Source: Plantago elongata (taxonomy: Eukaryota > Streptophyta > Magnoliopsida > Lamiales > Plantaginaceae). Taken from it: a stretch of 47,406 nt of DNA. The translations under genes and the position numbers were made by a program. Below, piece by piece: positions 1 through 11,785 of this stretch; the first letter of the stretch is position 1, and every line of letters begins with the position of its first letter. The stretch covers positions 1-47,406 of the forward strand of contig JAYMSP010000555.1 of the NCBI GenBank assembly GCA_036897095.1, given 5' to 3'. Below the pieces are notes generated by a model, which did not search any database, was not told the origin of the DNA, and worked only from the letters and a program-made list of their open reading frames with translations.

Positions 1-1558
1 ACTTTAAGCAGAGATGCAAATAGAAGAGAAGAACTTAATGCTTCAAGAGTTTCCAAGACCATTTTATTCAGGCAGATCGGTGACGAGAGCAAATACGGCA
101 TGCAGTTTGAAACACCTCAAATTCATAGGCCCAGAAATGCCAAGTAGAAAATCTGGCGATGTCCATTTTGAAATTAAAGAGATTTTTTTTTTAAACGGGA
201 AATTAAAGAGATTATTAACAAAATTATTGCATTGTTATGATACAACACTAGCTCAAATAATATTCCTTATGAATTACTATCGTCCCTTGGAGCCGATAGC
301 ACATGAGCAACCACATAGATTCACAAAACAAAGAAGAGATATATTGTCTTGTTAATAGCATTTAAATGCAAGATAATATCTTCTGATGCCAGCAAAACTG
401 AAGTGGGGTATAGATAGAACTCAATTAAACAATGAATCCAGCTACCCTTCACCAGTGTATACCAAAAATTCTAGTGATACAATCTTCACATAATTCCTAT
501 GAAATATTAAGAGCCAGCATTTGAAAATAGCAAGGATGGAGCAAGTTGTTCTACGTTCCACGAGCAAAGGTGGTCAGCATGTGTAGGGAATTTGAGTTTC
601 AGTTTGAGAAGATTGATAGTTATTCTTTTGAAAAGCTAGAATGACAACTATAACTTGAAACTAACACTAATTGTCATAAAGTTAATGAAAAACAGAAAGG
701 ATTTGGATTTTCTTATACAAGTGAAGACAGTGGCAACATAATATACAAATTTACTAATAATCGGATATCCCATGAAGCCCCATAAATAGAATGCCATATC
801 CAATTATGTATCATTCAGGGATTTCATAGTCCATAACTCAAGTTAGAAAGGATTGAAAACAAATAAAGTGTGATTCATGAGCATAACACAGAAACAAAAC
901 GATACACGATTACAGAGAGTAGGTGAATATCATAGTCTACAATTTGTTGCATTTAGTTTAAATGAGATGAACTATTTTCTGCGCTGCTGTTTTACAATAG
1001 TAAGACACTAGTTAATCACCAGAATCCAAGACCATTTGTTATTCAGTCACAGAAAACCTAACAAATGAACATATCTTGCAAAAGCCAAACCAACATTTAA
1101 TACACCATAACCACTCAACATAATTACTTTCTATCTCTCCTCAACAAAGTGATTTGAAGTTGGTCTTATATCCTGCTTCTCAAAAAATCAGTAAGAAGTT
1201 AGAAGGAAGATAGGCGGCACATCTTGGTTTTAGTTCCCAAAACTATAAACTTTGTGAACCTATTGATTATTTTCTCCACGAACTATATCATATGTTTGTA
1301 TACTCCAACTTCAACCTCGGAACGATGTTCCCTACTACCTTTTACTTTGATAAGCATTAGAAAACACCACAAGAGTCCAACTAGAAGCACTATAGAGTTA
1401 AGGTACCAGAAAGTCATAAAAGATCAACAAGTGACATTTCCCCTGTTATACATTTCAACAAGCATTTGAAGAAATGCTAATCCAAGATATACAATACTTA
1501 AACAAACCATATCTGCAAATTAGATCACACTCAAGCAATGTTACAATCTAGTAGTACG
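1..1558. other. Gene-free AT-rich flank
   Basis: I see no open frame with recognisable similarity on either strand. On the minus strand this stretch lies downstream of the trihelix coding region. It could hold that gene's 3' UTR or a small terminal exon, because a good GTGAGT donor occurs near the end of the trihelix frame. No downstream exon could be recognised. Confidence 0.4.
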
Positions 1559-1700
1559 TATACAACTATACATTATCCTCGCATTCATATAATTTCATAT
1601 CATATCGACAGTCAAGCAAAAACATGAGCTATACAACTATACATTATACTTGCATTCATAACTTCATATCATTTCGACAGTAAGGCAAAAACACGAGCTG
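1559..1700. repeat. Two-copy tandem repeat, about 70 bp unit
   Basis: The block that starts TATACAACTATACATTAT and ends near AAAACATGAGC (1559-1628) is repeated at about 90% identity directly after it (to about 1700). The second copy overlaps the 3' end of the unspliced trihelix reading frame, so the last residues of that frame derive from the repeat and are unlikely to be conserved protein. Confidence 0.8.
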
Positions 1701-2423
1701 CAATACGAAATGAGCAAGAAAACACTCACTAGCATTACGAAATCCGAATGTTCGCCTGGGACGCGCAAGCTTCCGAATGAAGACCTGAGATTCCATAAAA
1801 ACCTTCATCCTATGAATCTCAACATCCTTGAAAAACTGCATCCTATTTTTCTCCAACTCCACCATCTGCCGTTGCTTTTCGACCTCCACTCTCTCATAAA
1901 TCTCCCCCAACCGCCCAATTGCATCTACCAATTGTCCATACCCACCTACTTGATCCTTCTTTTCCTCCTCCTCTTCGACATTCCTCTTCACCACTCCACA
2001 CCGCTTCGACCGGGGCCCGACCGGGACGGACCATTTGAGCAGCAATGGTGGAGACGGCGAGGTTTTGGGGGCGATGAGGGAGTGGAGGGAGTGGAAGTGG
2101 GACCAGGTGGAGGGGGTGGGTTTGGAGGATTCGATCTTGAACTTCTTTTTGAGGGTGTCGATGCGGTTTTTGCACTGGAGCGGTGTGCGGCGGAGGTGGT
2201 GGGTGGAGTTGACGGTGTCGGCGAGGGATTGCCAGTGGGTGTGAGTGAGGGTGCGGCGGTTGAGGTGGTGGTTGCCCCAGGCGTGGATGAGAGTTTTGGT
2301 AGCGGCGTCGGACCAGCAGTCGGAAGTGGTAGTAGTGTGAGAGAAGAGAGGTTTGTCTTTGTCGGAGGAGGTGGAGGTGGTGGACCTTGTGGTTCTTGGT
2401 TGGTGGTGATGATGAGATGGCAT
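1656..2423 (-). CDS. Trihelix (ENAP/ASIL-type) DNA-binding transcription factor
   Basis: The predicted 255-residue protein starts at the only plausible ATG (2421-2423), in a GC-rich patch. Residues about 35-100 form a Myb/SANT-like trihelix domain with the spaced tryptophans CW, AWG and HWQ, followed by the signature QCKNRIDTLKKKFKIE. A linker with an acidic EEEEEKK run follows, then a C-terminal charged helix (residues about 175-215) of the MVELEKNRMQFFKDVEIHRM type, as in the SIP1/ENAP/ASIL clade. Such proteins bind GT-type promoter sites in the nucleus, often as repressors or with histone-modifying partners (family knowledge). The tail after residue about 220 looks non-conserved. A GTGAGT donor after the FGFRNA codons may splice to an unseen exon, so the 3' end is uncertain. 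A 283-codon antisense frame covers it and is a shadow. Confidence 0.8.
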   Translation of the reverse strand: MPSHHHHQPRTTRSTTSTSSDKDKPLFSHTTTTSDCWSDAATKTLIHAWGNHHLNRRTLTHTHWQSLADTVNSTHHLRRTPLQCKNRIDTLKKKFKIESSKPTPSTWSHFHSLHSLIAPKTSPSPPLLLKWSVPVGPRSKRCGVVKRNVEEEEEKKDQVGGYGQLVDAIGRLGEIYERVEVEKQRQMVELEKNRMQFFKDVEIHRMKVFMESQVFIRKLARPRRTFGFRNASECFLAHFVLQLVFLPYCRNDMKL

Positions 2424-2620
2424 GGTGGAAGGAAAGCGGTGGGTGTCAGATTCAGTCAGTGTGGTTTGTTTTCAACTGGGATCGGCGCCGGTGACTTGTT
2501 CCGGGGAAATAAATTTGTCAATACACTAATCCTGCCTATTTGTGCTATGCTCATGGGATAAAGAAAATTTAAGTACAAATGAGGACAATGTCATTTTAAA
2601 TATAATTAAATAAAATTGAT

Positions 2621-3645
2621 AAGTACACTGATAGTTCCATCTGTCCAATTGAAAATTTTCGATTAATTTTCTAATAGAATTGATGATGTGGTCGTTGAAA
2701 GTTCAATTTTTCCTCCAAATTTGTATTCACCAGTATTTAACTTATATTTTTATATTTAAAATTTAAATATGAAACACGTGTCACGTCCACGTTAATTTTC
2801 AATATAAATTGTGTATTATAACTATATAATAATAATTTAAAATATTAGGAAAAATATTTTAAGACGTTTTAAAAATTATAAATTCATTTTACATTTTTTA
2901 TAAAAAAAATTAATTAAAATCACGTTAGCAACAAACAGAGCTCTCAGATTCTCATAGTTGACTCGTATTTTATTTGAATTTTTGAAATTCAAATTAAAGT
3001 AGAGTACATGTGTCACTCTCTTGTAATTTATGGGTATAAAATATTTAATGTAATTAAATAATAATGTAGAAAATTTTGACAAATATTTTTTTAAAAAAAT
3101 TTACATTTTATTACATATAAAATAAATTTAAAAAATGCAATTTTCTACAATAATAAAAAAAAGACGAATCACTTAAATCCGAAAACCCAAATGAAGGCTT
3201 ACTATAGTAAATTGTGTTTTTTGATTTTTTTGAATTTTTTAAATTAATTTTATATGTAATAAAATGTAAAATATTTTTATTTATATATTTTTAAATATTT
3301 TTGAATTGTATTCAACAATTTATACCCATAATTTATCTAATGTGATTTTAATTTACATTGTTTTTTAATTGTTTGTAAAAAATGTTAAATGATTTTTTAT
3401 AATTTTTAAAATATCTTAAAATATTTTTCATAATTTTTAAAATCATTTTATAATTATAATACACAATTTATACCGAGAATTAACGTGGACGCAATAAATG
3501 TCCCATATTTGAAGTTTAATACAAAAATACAAGTCAAATACTGGTCAAATACAAATTTAAAGGAAAAATTGAACGGCCACGTCATCAATTCGATTTGAAA
3601 ATCAATCATAGTTCCTCAATTGGATGAGTGGTTGCAATAGTGTAC
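2621..3645. mobile_element. Fold-back element with long inverted arms (non-autonomous, MULE-like?)
   Basis: The left arm from 2621 (AGTACACTGATAGTTCC...) is matched in reverse complement by the stretch ending at 3645. Similarity runs through landmark blocks such as GTCCACGTTAATT and ATAAATTGTGTATTATAA (2789-2825 versus 3462-3490). It continues inward through AT-rich DNA to about 2940 on the left and 3330 on the right, so most of the 1 kb is arm. It has no coding capacity. Arms of more than 200 bp suggest a Mutator-type or fold-back element. A clear target-site duplication was not found. Confidence 0.75.
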
Positions 3646-3745
3646 CCAAATTGATCACTCTCATTTTAGTGTACCTAAAGTAGCAACTCTCATTTTAGTG
3701 TACCTAAAGTAGCATTATCTCAGTCCAGTGTACCTAAAATAAAAT
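3637..3745. repeat. Short tandem repeat with TAGTGTACCTAAAGTAGC units
   Basis: At least three units of the form CTCATTTTAGTGTACCTAAAGTAGCA follow one another at the right edge of the fold-back element, with partial units on both sides. The GTGTACC core is shared with the element terminus, so the repeats may have grown out of it. Confidence 0.65.
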
Positions 3746-4346
3746 TTTCCCTATCAAATGTTCACTTTAGTCATTTTTTGCATTCTTTAAATTTGTTTAC
3801 TTTTATTAGTTTATTATTTTAGAAATAATTGTATAATTTTAAATCATCTACTACTCTTAATATTAGGCAATGTTACATTCATTTAAATTAAAGTCAATTT
3901 ATTTGTAATACAAAAGGTAATTAAATAGAACATAAATTTAAACAGAATTGAGCTGATTTGAAGAATTTAAATTAAACTAAAATTAATAAAATTTTCCATG
4001 AACATAATAGAGCTTTACTCTCTTTAATTTATATGTATGAACTTAAAACTGAACAATATGTTGATGAAATTTCATTAACGTTGTTTAACGTTTCAATAAA
4101 CACCCCTAGTCCTCCCTATCTTATTCAATTGATTTATTATTCAAGAACTGCACACCTTCCATTTTAACTCTTGGCCAGCATTTTACCCACGTGAAATTCT
4201 GTAAGCTCAAAAAGTGACAAAGATTAAACTGCATACAATCTGAAATGTGAACCCAAATTCACAGTGCAACAGTAAGTTCCAGAGCACCAATACATACACT
4301 AGGAAATTCGTTGTAGCAAGTCCGACTGTTAAGCCAGTATCAATGA
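3746..4346. other. AT-rich spacer without features
   Basis: No frame, repeat or RNA gene is recognisable here. The right part leads into the 3' flank of the RING E3 ligase gene transcribed on the minus strand. Confidence 0.5.
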
Positions 4347-4352
4347 TTTATT
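4347..4352 (-). terminator. AATAAA polyadenylation signal of the RING E3 ligase gene
   Basis: AATAAA on the minus strand lies about 130 bases downstream of the stop codon at 4484, a normal distance for a plant 3' UTR. Confidence 0.45.
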
Positions 4353-4483
4353 CCTCATCGATTCCAGTTTACAACGGAAAAATAGTCATGACGTGCTTTA
4401 AGAATGTTGTGGTCTGTCTTTAGTCCTACCAGCCAGCCAGATCAACACAGTAAGAGTTAGTCCCACTCCCACCTAGTAATCAC

Positions 4484-7400
4484 CTAGAAAGTTATCATGA
4501 AGTGGTATGTCAAAAAAGAAGCCTCCATCAAACAATTCAATCCCTGTGGATGTAGAATATCCTCCCAGGCATAGAGCATTCCGTGTTTCCATCGATACCA
4601 CAAAGCCGCCGTATCGATAAGTACAAAATGTAGAAATGGGATAACTCCAGTCACACAGTATGCCACAGTCATGATCCCTGTGGAATTAATATCATATTTA
4701 TGGTTACTCAAAGTCAAAACAAAAATTCCAAGTCAAGTAAAAATTCTAAAGAAGCAAAATGAAAATAAAAACATTACCGGGAAGGATCCTAAAGGCAGAG
4801 TAAACATTATATGCAATGACCAGGTACGCCTGCATACAAATGTTGGACGTTTAACCATTTAAAATAGGAATAGAGAATTTATTCGTTTCTCAAACGAAAC
4901 TATGTAAGACCATTCCCAATGGGAAGTGGTCATCCGGGTGGTCGGCTCCGACGGCCGGCCGTCGGAGCTCCAATGGGAGCTCCACGGCCAGCCGTAGAGC
5001 CAATCCAAAACGGCTGATTAAGAAATCAACGACTGATTTCCTAAATCAGCCATTGTGATTTTTTTGACCCAGCTTGTGCTGGACCACTTAATTATAATTG
5101 TTTTTAGCTTTTTTATTTTAATTTTTAAAATATAAAATATAAGAACATAAAAGTTATACCATTTTTTCATGATTCTTCATCCTCTACAAATAGAGACCAA
5201 TCTTACTATATTTCAATTCTTTTAGATTTTATGACTTTTAACTCGTATCTAAATTTTAATAAAATAAATTCTAAAACTTATTTTAAATATGCGTTTTGAT
5301 TAATTTCAACTTCCAATCACTCTTATAATATGCTAAACATGTTATAAAAAATATAAAAATAAATAATAAAAAAATAAAACAATAGCACTACCCATGATCA
5401 TCCAGATAACCCATTGGCAGAATTTTTCACTGCAGTTGGTCATCTCCAATGACCGCAGCTACTCACGGTCATCCACTCGACCCAGAATGGTCTTACAAAT
5501 ATGCTTCAAATTCCAGGAAGTATTCTCAAGCACCACCATTTATAAAAAAAAAAGTTTTACATGTGTATTTTTGTTAAAATATGAATATAGCGCATTACCA
5601 AAATTTCATAAAGATAATACAAACATGAAATTTCTTAATATTTTTGGCTTTCTAAAACAAATAAATTTTTCTTTCAAAAAAAAAACAAATAAATTTACCA
5701 GGCTTAATTCATAAACAATAAATTTTAATTGAGGCCCACCCATGTCGGAATCCTAGCTCTGTCTCTGCGTCCTCCATTCCCGAAATAGATTTCATTCACT
5801 TTTGTTTTGGAGAAAATAAGGTATGTATTACTACTTTTGAATAATGTAATACTTTGGATCCCTCAAGTTGATTTGTAAAGTTGATGTTGGGATAAATAAT
5901 GTCAGAGGGTTTACTTTTGAATATATATTTAATGCTAAAGTTGAAGTAATGAGAAGAAAAAAGAAAATCGAATGCTTTGTCTGGGATGCTGAGAAATGGC
6001 AAAATGGGAGCTATTCCGAGAACGGTGAAGTAAATAAAATACTTGCCGAAATAATGCGCATTAGATGACAGCTCCAGTGTAACCTTTGACCTGTTGCCCA
6101 AGTTATCTGTCAGAGATGTTAAGAGGAAATGTATTAGCTTGTCAAATTTGTCACTGTATCCGCAACAATGTGACACCTATCCTTTTTCCCATTACAAATT
6201 ATGAGTAGTGAAGAAAATCAGAGATGCTATGGTTGTCAGGTAATATGGTTGAAATACTGGAATTAAACAAAATGGTCCTAAACTGGGGAGTTTCACTGAC
6301 AACATGAATCCTATATTTATGGAGAGCAAGCTTGCCATAACCGAACAATTTTAAGATGTATTTGGAAAATTAGGGAATTTATTCCTTCCTTGAAACATAT
6401 CAAACTCGGCAACAATAACAATTGAGAAATTATGTGTGCAAAAATGAAGCACCATGTTTACTTGTGCATCACTGTAGTAATAACCTCCATCCGCTACAAT
6501 AAATAAAACTTAGCGTAGATGCTCTCTTCAGTTTACTGCTTATCTTCCATGGTTCAGAAATTAAAGGAATGGAGATCACTGGGTAAAATTACACAGCAAG
6601 CCATGGCCGGCCTTCATTACTCTGTCTCTTCAGGTTAAGCATATAACTTGGCTAACATAAAGTAATAGCTTCGTCAACACAATGGTTAATGCAAGAAATG
6701 CAAATGTCAATCTAAGCTCAGATTTCAAATCACTAACTGATCTTCAAAAGGGCAGCCAACAATTTTGGAGTATTACAATTTTCACTTCCAAAAATAATCT
6801 CATACACTACACTCAGGTATAATTTGTTTGAATGATGCTCATGCTGTACAATGTCAGCCATGACCTCAAATCAACTTTGAAGTGATGTCTAACAGTTGTT
6901 TGTCTGGATGAGTGAAGCTAGAGACAAGAAAGGTTTCAAACATCAAACAATTATACTCGAGTCTCTTCCATAAAGAAAGCGAATGCAACATTTAATTGTA
7001 TAAATGCAATATATCAGCTTAATGATGTAATATTTCTGGTGCATATCTTCTTGTAAAAGGATTCACCTAGTCCAACAATAAAAAATAAGAATGCTACTGC
7101 ATTGATCCGGTTAAAGGGCCGAAGGCTACTTGCACGTTGTACGGGAATTGCACCATCATACTCTAAACACCACCTCAGTAGTTAATATTGCATGTAGCTC
7201 ATTGTAAACACATTGAATCCTAATGATCATTGCTGTCACTTAGTAATTACATTTCTCAAAGTGGTTCTGAACCACTATGACATCTATTTTCTTCTTTTAC
7301 TGGTTTCCGATTCCTCTGAGAGAAGGTACAATACAACTAATATAAACAACGAATAATGATGACACATGATTACTAATTAATAAACAACATACTTACAATC

Positions 7401-9090
7401 ATCACGTGCATGAATCGACATAGAGGTGCGTCTATCATAGTGTCCAAGCTCCAGCGTAACCTTCTCCATGTCATAGATGGAACTGTTAAAGCTTTCTGCA
7501 GAAATGTAAAGAACAAATGCCTTAGCTTGTCAAATTTGTTAAACTTACAAATCTGCAACAATTTGGCACCTATCCTTTTTCCCTTTATAGATTATGAATA
7601 GTGAAACAAAACATAGTGATGCCATGGCTGTCAAGCAATATGGAATAACGGAATTAAACAAAATGGTTCTAAAGTGGGGAGTACTTTTGCTTACAAGACG
7701 TATACCATGTTTATGAGAAATAGCAAGCTTGAACATTAGAGAAACTTGAAGATAGTCAGAAAATTAGGATACACCTTCTTTGACACATATCAAACATGGC
7801 AAAAATAACAATTGAGAAATTTATGTGTGCATGACTGAAACCCCATGGGCCATGGTTACTTGTGCATCGTTGTAAAATCAAACACCATTACAACAGTTAA
7901 ACTTACCACTGATTTGTTAGACTCTCTTCGATGTACTAATTATCTTCCATGGTTCATAAATTAAGGAAAAACTTATTTGATGAGATCCGTGCTCATAAAT
8001 GCACTGAGGCAGAGGATAAAGAATGAGCTACCCTGTTCCAGCTTGCTTTAAACCGAATAAGTAAAAGAAGTAAGCAACTAAATGCTGATTAAGGGCATCA
8101 ATTAGAATCTACTCCGTTATAATTCATGATATAAAAAAAATGAAGAAAATTTTGTTATGTTTTCTTAGTAAAATTGTTTTGTATCACCAGAAGCGTTAAG
8201 GCTTCAAATAGTAAATGCTCATAACATAATGTACAGAACCTTGACCTTACCAGAAAGATGCCAAACCCATTTTCGATGTTTAAGAAATTATACTCTTTGA
8301 TGCCTTTGATGACTTTGCGACCCTCTCTTCCAAGCAGACTTGACCGAGTTGCATCTGGAACCAATTCAGTTACTTTGCTGTCACACATGGGGCACTTGCA
8401 AGGCTTTATATCTTTTGTATACCTCCAGAGTCTCAGAAAGCAGCTACCTACAAAGCAGACAGAGCATTTGGTGACTCAGGAGAGGGAGAACCATAAGCAG
8501 CTAAACATCGAGAGTTACTATCGGAAGCAGTTAACTAGCTTCATATAAAACTGTTACAAACTCTAAGAAGTATTAAATGCAGAAAATAAGTTGCAACTTC
8601 TAAGAAATGGTTAATCACTATTCTTCTACAAACAAGACAATTTTTGAGCTTCATCTTTTGTTTTCCAAACCAGATAAAATTATCACTCAAGAAACACACA
8701 TCCAAAATCTAGTCCAAAATAATTTCAATAACTGTGTAAATGCAATTTTAACATCCGAACCGTCACTCTTACACCTTAATCGAGTCCTAATTCAAGTAAT
8801 TCCACACATAATCCATCAAAATCAGAGATAAAACCCTACCTTGCTACCACTTCACAATCAGAAAGAAAAAAAAAAGAATCCTAAACAAAACAAACTGAAA
8901 TCATTTGAAACCACGAATGAGGAGAAATCGAAGTGAAAAGAGATAGATTACCGCAATACCAGTGGCCACAGTTGGTCCTGCAAGGAACCTCAAAATCCCC
9001 GAAGCAAATAGGGCAACAATCGTCGTCTGGAGGATGTTTTTGCCTGTACCCACCGCGTAAAACCAGAGCTCTGTTGCCGTTTTCAGCCAT
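4484..9090 (-). CDS. RNF170-like RING-HC E3 ubiquitin ligase, five exons
   Basis: Coding exons on the minus strand are 9090-8952, 8447-8251, 7495-7397, 4829-4778 and 4677-4484. All have GT-AG borders, phases fit throughout, and the product is 226 residues. The start is the ATG opening MAENGNRALV. A C3HC4 RING covers residues 26-68 (C26, C29, C41, H43, C46, C49, C65, C68; NCGHWYCGSC core), split by intron 1 between C46 and S48. A basic segment follows, then two hydrophobic stretches (about 142-165 and 168-192) that can anchor the protein in a membrane, as in the ER E3 ligase RNF170. The likely role is E2-dependent ubiquitination at the ER membrane (family knowledge plus inference). Intron 3 (7396-4830) is unusually large for this gene because it holds a MITE and a duplicated, decayed exon 3. 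The short C-terminal tail is family-unspecific. Confidence 0.85.
4903..5497. mobile_element. MITE with TGTAAGACCATTC terminal inverted repeats
   Basis: TGTAAGACCATTC at 4903-4915 is matched by its exact reverse complement at 5485-5497. Subterminal sequences of the CCAATGGGA and CCATTGG type recur near both ends. The interior is AT-rich and non-coding. The left arm holds a perfect 24-base palindrome (4945-4968, GC-rich, centred on GGCC). The element sits inside intron 3 of the RING gene. The target-site duplication is unclear, so the superfamily (hAT or Harbinger) is open. Confidence 0.7.
6030..6600 (-). pseudogene. Decayed tandem copy of RING-gene exon 3 with flanking intron
   Basis: This stretch aligns base for base, with moderate divergence, to 7390-7985. 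Both contain the exon-3 core (AAAGGTTACACTGGAGCT here, GAAGGTTACGCTGGAGCT in the real exon), then CTTAGCTTGTCAAATTTGT- and GAATTAAACAAAATGGT-type blocks in the same order, about 1.36 kb apart. The copied exon has kept an acceptor-like CTGACAG. It has lost part of the exon, and the next plausible donor would leave phase 2 where exon 4 needs phase 0. Including it would therefore shift the frame. It is best read as an old internal duplication whose extra exon is dead. Confidence 0.75.
7390..7985 (-). repeat. Parent copy of the intragenic duplication (real exon 3 plus intron 2 part)
   Basis: This is the partner of 6030-6600. It contains the functional exon 3 (7495-7397, 33 codons, phase 0 on both sides) and part of intron 2. 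The divergence between copies is visible in every line, so the duplication is not recent. Confidence 0.75.
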
Positions 9091-9242
9091 TGCTTTTCTC
9101 CTGATTGTTTACAGATTTCTTCGATTTCACCTAATCGAGCTAACAAGTAGTGTTGATTTAGAGTAGAATTTTCGCCATTTTTGGTTTTCCCTCTCAAAAT
9201 CAAAACACACAGAAATAGTAATGAAGCCAAACCAGTACACAC

Positions 9243-11780
9243 CCGTTACGTCATATAACTGTACTATCACTCATGTAAACGACGAAAGTGAGATATGAGG
9301 TTATACTTGTCATTTTGGGCATACCTTTATATAAATACTACTACCACCCTACCGTTAGAATTTAAATAAAAATTTTCATTTTTAACGTATTATCAAATGA
9401 AATAATTTTTTAGTGAAATAATTTTCTATTTATTTTATTTTATTTCAAATTCATTTTTAATCTTATACTACGTACTTTTCTTAAAAAGTGTGTAACCCAA
9501 AATTGTTTCAGTATCAAAGATATATTATGAAATCCGGTTGAGCCGCAACCCAATCCTAAGGCGGTTTGAAACTTAAAACTCGGAAAAGCATCGATGCCCG
9601 GTAAAAACCGGGTTGAGCCATTGCAAAAAAGAGAGGGACAATAGCCCTGAATCATTCTGGATGGATTCTTCTATCTACTGATGACCAAAAACTGAAGAAT
9701 TGGTGAGAACTAGTTACAGATGTGTTAATTGAATTTCATAAGAAGAGTATTGATGATTGGTAAGAAAAGGATCTATGAACTATGAAGACAGAGAGAAACA
9801 AGAACAATGAACACATCTATTCAAGTCATCAGAATTGTTTCAGTGCTGTATATGGTAAAAAATAAGAGGTGTAGAATTTAGGAAGAAGAGAGACGAGTAT
9901 GGAGAAGGAACAAAAGGGAGGGTAGATGATGAGATATTGAGATGTCTTCAGTAAGTTGATATGGCACAATAATACACAAGGATTACATGAAAGATTAATT
10001 AGACCATTAAAACTAGTCGTACTTTTGATTAATAGTAGCCTGTTAAGAATTTATCTTCTAAAACAATTGTTGTTAAATTTTAACAATTTATAAAGAGGTT
10101 AAAAATGATATTAGAATACAAACACTTTTACACGAATATTAATAGAAATATGTAGTTTCATAAAAGTGCATGGTTAAAAATAAATTTTAATATTAATTAA
10201 GTGGATGAGTATACGTGAATAATATGTGATTGAATGAGTTGTATTGTAGAGTTAAACTCCATAAAATAAAATGTTGTATTTTTAGTGGGATGCCCAAAAT
10301 AAAAAATTTGTAGCACTTTCAAACTATCGGAAGGAGTATTATTTTATTTGTATTTAAAAAATAATAATATAATATGTTGATCCAAGTTAATCCAGGTTGA
10401 CCCAGTTAAACATCCCTCAGTTGGTAAGCCGGGTCGATTGTCGAGTTCGAGTTTCAAAACATTGATATATTGTAAAACACTCTAAACCAACCCAAACCCG
10501 CTTAAGGCCCCAAAAATAGGGGTTGTTGCGGGACGAGATCGGGATTGAATATCAGGTACCGTATAATTCCGGTTTAAATTTATTCATCCTAATTCTGACC
10601 CTATCTAAAAGTATTCGCAATAAATCTGATTGGAATCGGGTAACTCTATCGAGTATTTATTTATTATATAAATAAATAAAATTATGTTAAATCAAAATGT
10701 AGAATTGAAAAAAATATAATTGCAGTATTAAATATATAAATTAGACGATTAACCAATATGTGCTTGTTACTTTATAACAAATTAGCCACCTAAAGAATCT
10801 ATATAATTAACTAGATATTTAAGCATTAAACATTCAAAATGAACTATTCCCATACTACTAGTACAATACTTGGAGAGACATACCCCAATATAGAGCACAA
10901 GGAGGATCGAAACAAAACACAAAATCCAAAAACTATCTTATTATTACTAAGATGAAGAATCCAAATACTTGACCAAGTTATGAAGAGATAATAAATATAC
11001 TCAAAGAAATAAATAACTAAACTTCTTTCGATTCGCAAATTCTGATTCAACCCGAATAGTTTTCGGGCCAACCAAATATTTCCTTTCATATATAAAGGTT
11101 CAAAAATCCAAAAAAAATCCTCAAAAATTATCATTACACAGCTTCTTCTTCCTGGAGGGACCATCAATGACGAAAATAGGTAAATAACCCTAGAATTCAT
11201 CATTTTCTTCCATTTTCGTCTCTTTTATGTTTGTTTTACGTGATTCTAACCTAGCGGTTGTCGTGTTTGTTGATTTTTTGAAGATCAAGTATAAAATTTT
11301 GATTCATCGATGCTCAAATTGGGGGGAAACGGTGAGATTCAGACCGATGAAGTAGCGATGGGTTAGGTGTTCATCAGATCCATTGTATTTCAGTTTCTGA
11401 CGGACGGAAATCGCGATTTGAAGGTAAAACACTATATATGTGTATTTTGTTCGTTTTTCAGTTGTTTGGACTCGATTTGAATGAATCCGCTCATAAATCA
11501 ATTTATAAAATATCAATAGCATTGGTCAGTTACGGAAAATGAAGGATATGGATCTTCCTTTAGCAAGGAATAAGAATAGACTGACTAATTCGTAATACAA
11601 AGGTCTATTCAAACTCAAATCAGGTATTTTTCATAATGTTTGTTCAATTTTGCTCTAATGTTTGTTCGATTTTACTTATTTTTTAGTGTTTGTTCATTTT
11701 TTATTATTTTTCTTCTCGATATGCTTGCCCAACACATCATTGTCTGAACATTTTAAAGAGTTCATCCTGAAGTTATCAAT
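9243..11780. other. Gene-poor spacer with degraded repeats
   Basis: The first part is the promoter side of the RING gene. At 9530-9620 and 10380-10470 there are two GC-richer patches with GGGTTGAGC/GGTTGACCC-type motifs and a shared GAGTTxxAGTTTCAAA stretch in opposite orientation. They may be arms of one decayed DNA transposon of about 1 kb. The piece ending GGAAGGAGTA at about 10340 resembles a Stowaway-type end. No coding potential was found. Confidence 0.35.
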
Positions 11781-11785
11781 GTCGA

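Noticed and set aside
14-355. 113-codon frame at the left edge
   Set aside because: No recognisable similarity, low-complexity FFFLNGKLKRLL-type translation, no supporting splice or promoter signals.
1710-2561. Long open frame of 283 codons on the plus strand over the trihelix gene
   Set aside because: It is the antisense shadow of the GC-rich trihelix coding region. The translation is glycine/valine-rich low complexity with no motif.
5394-6176. Frames of 106 and 126 codons in intron 3 of the RING gene
   Set aside because: They span a MITE end and the decayed exon duplicate. The translations lack any conserved domain.
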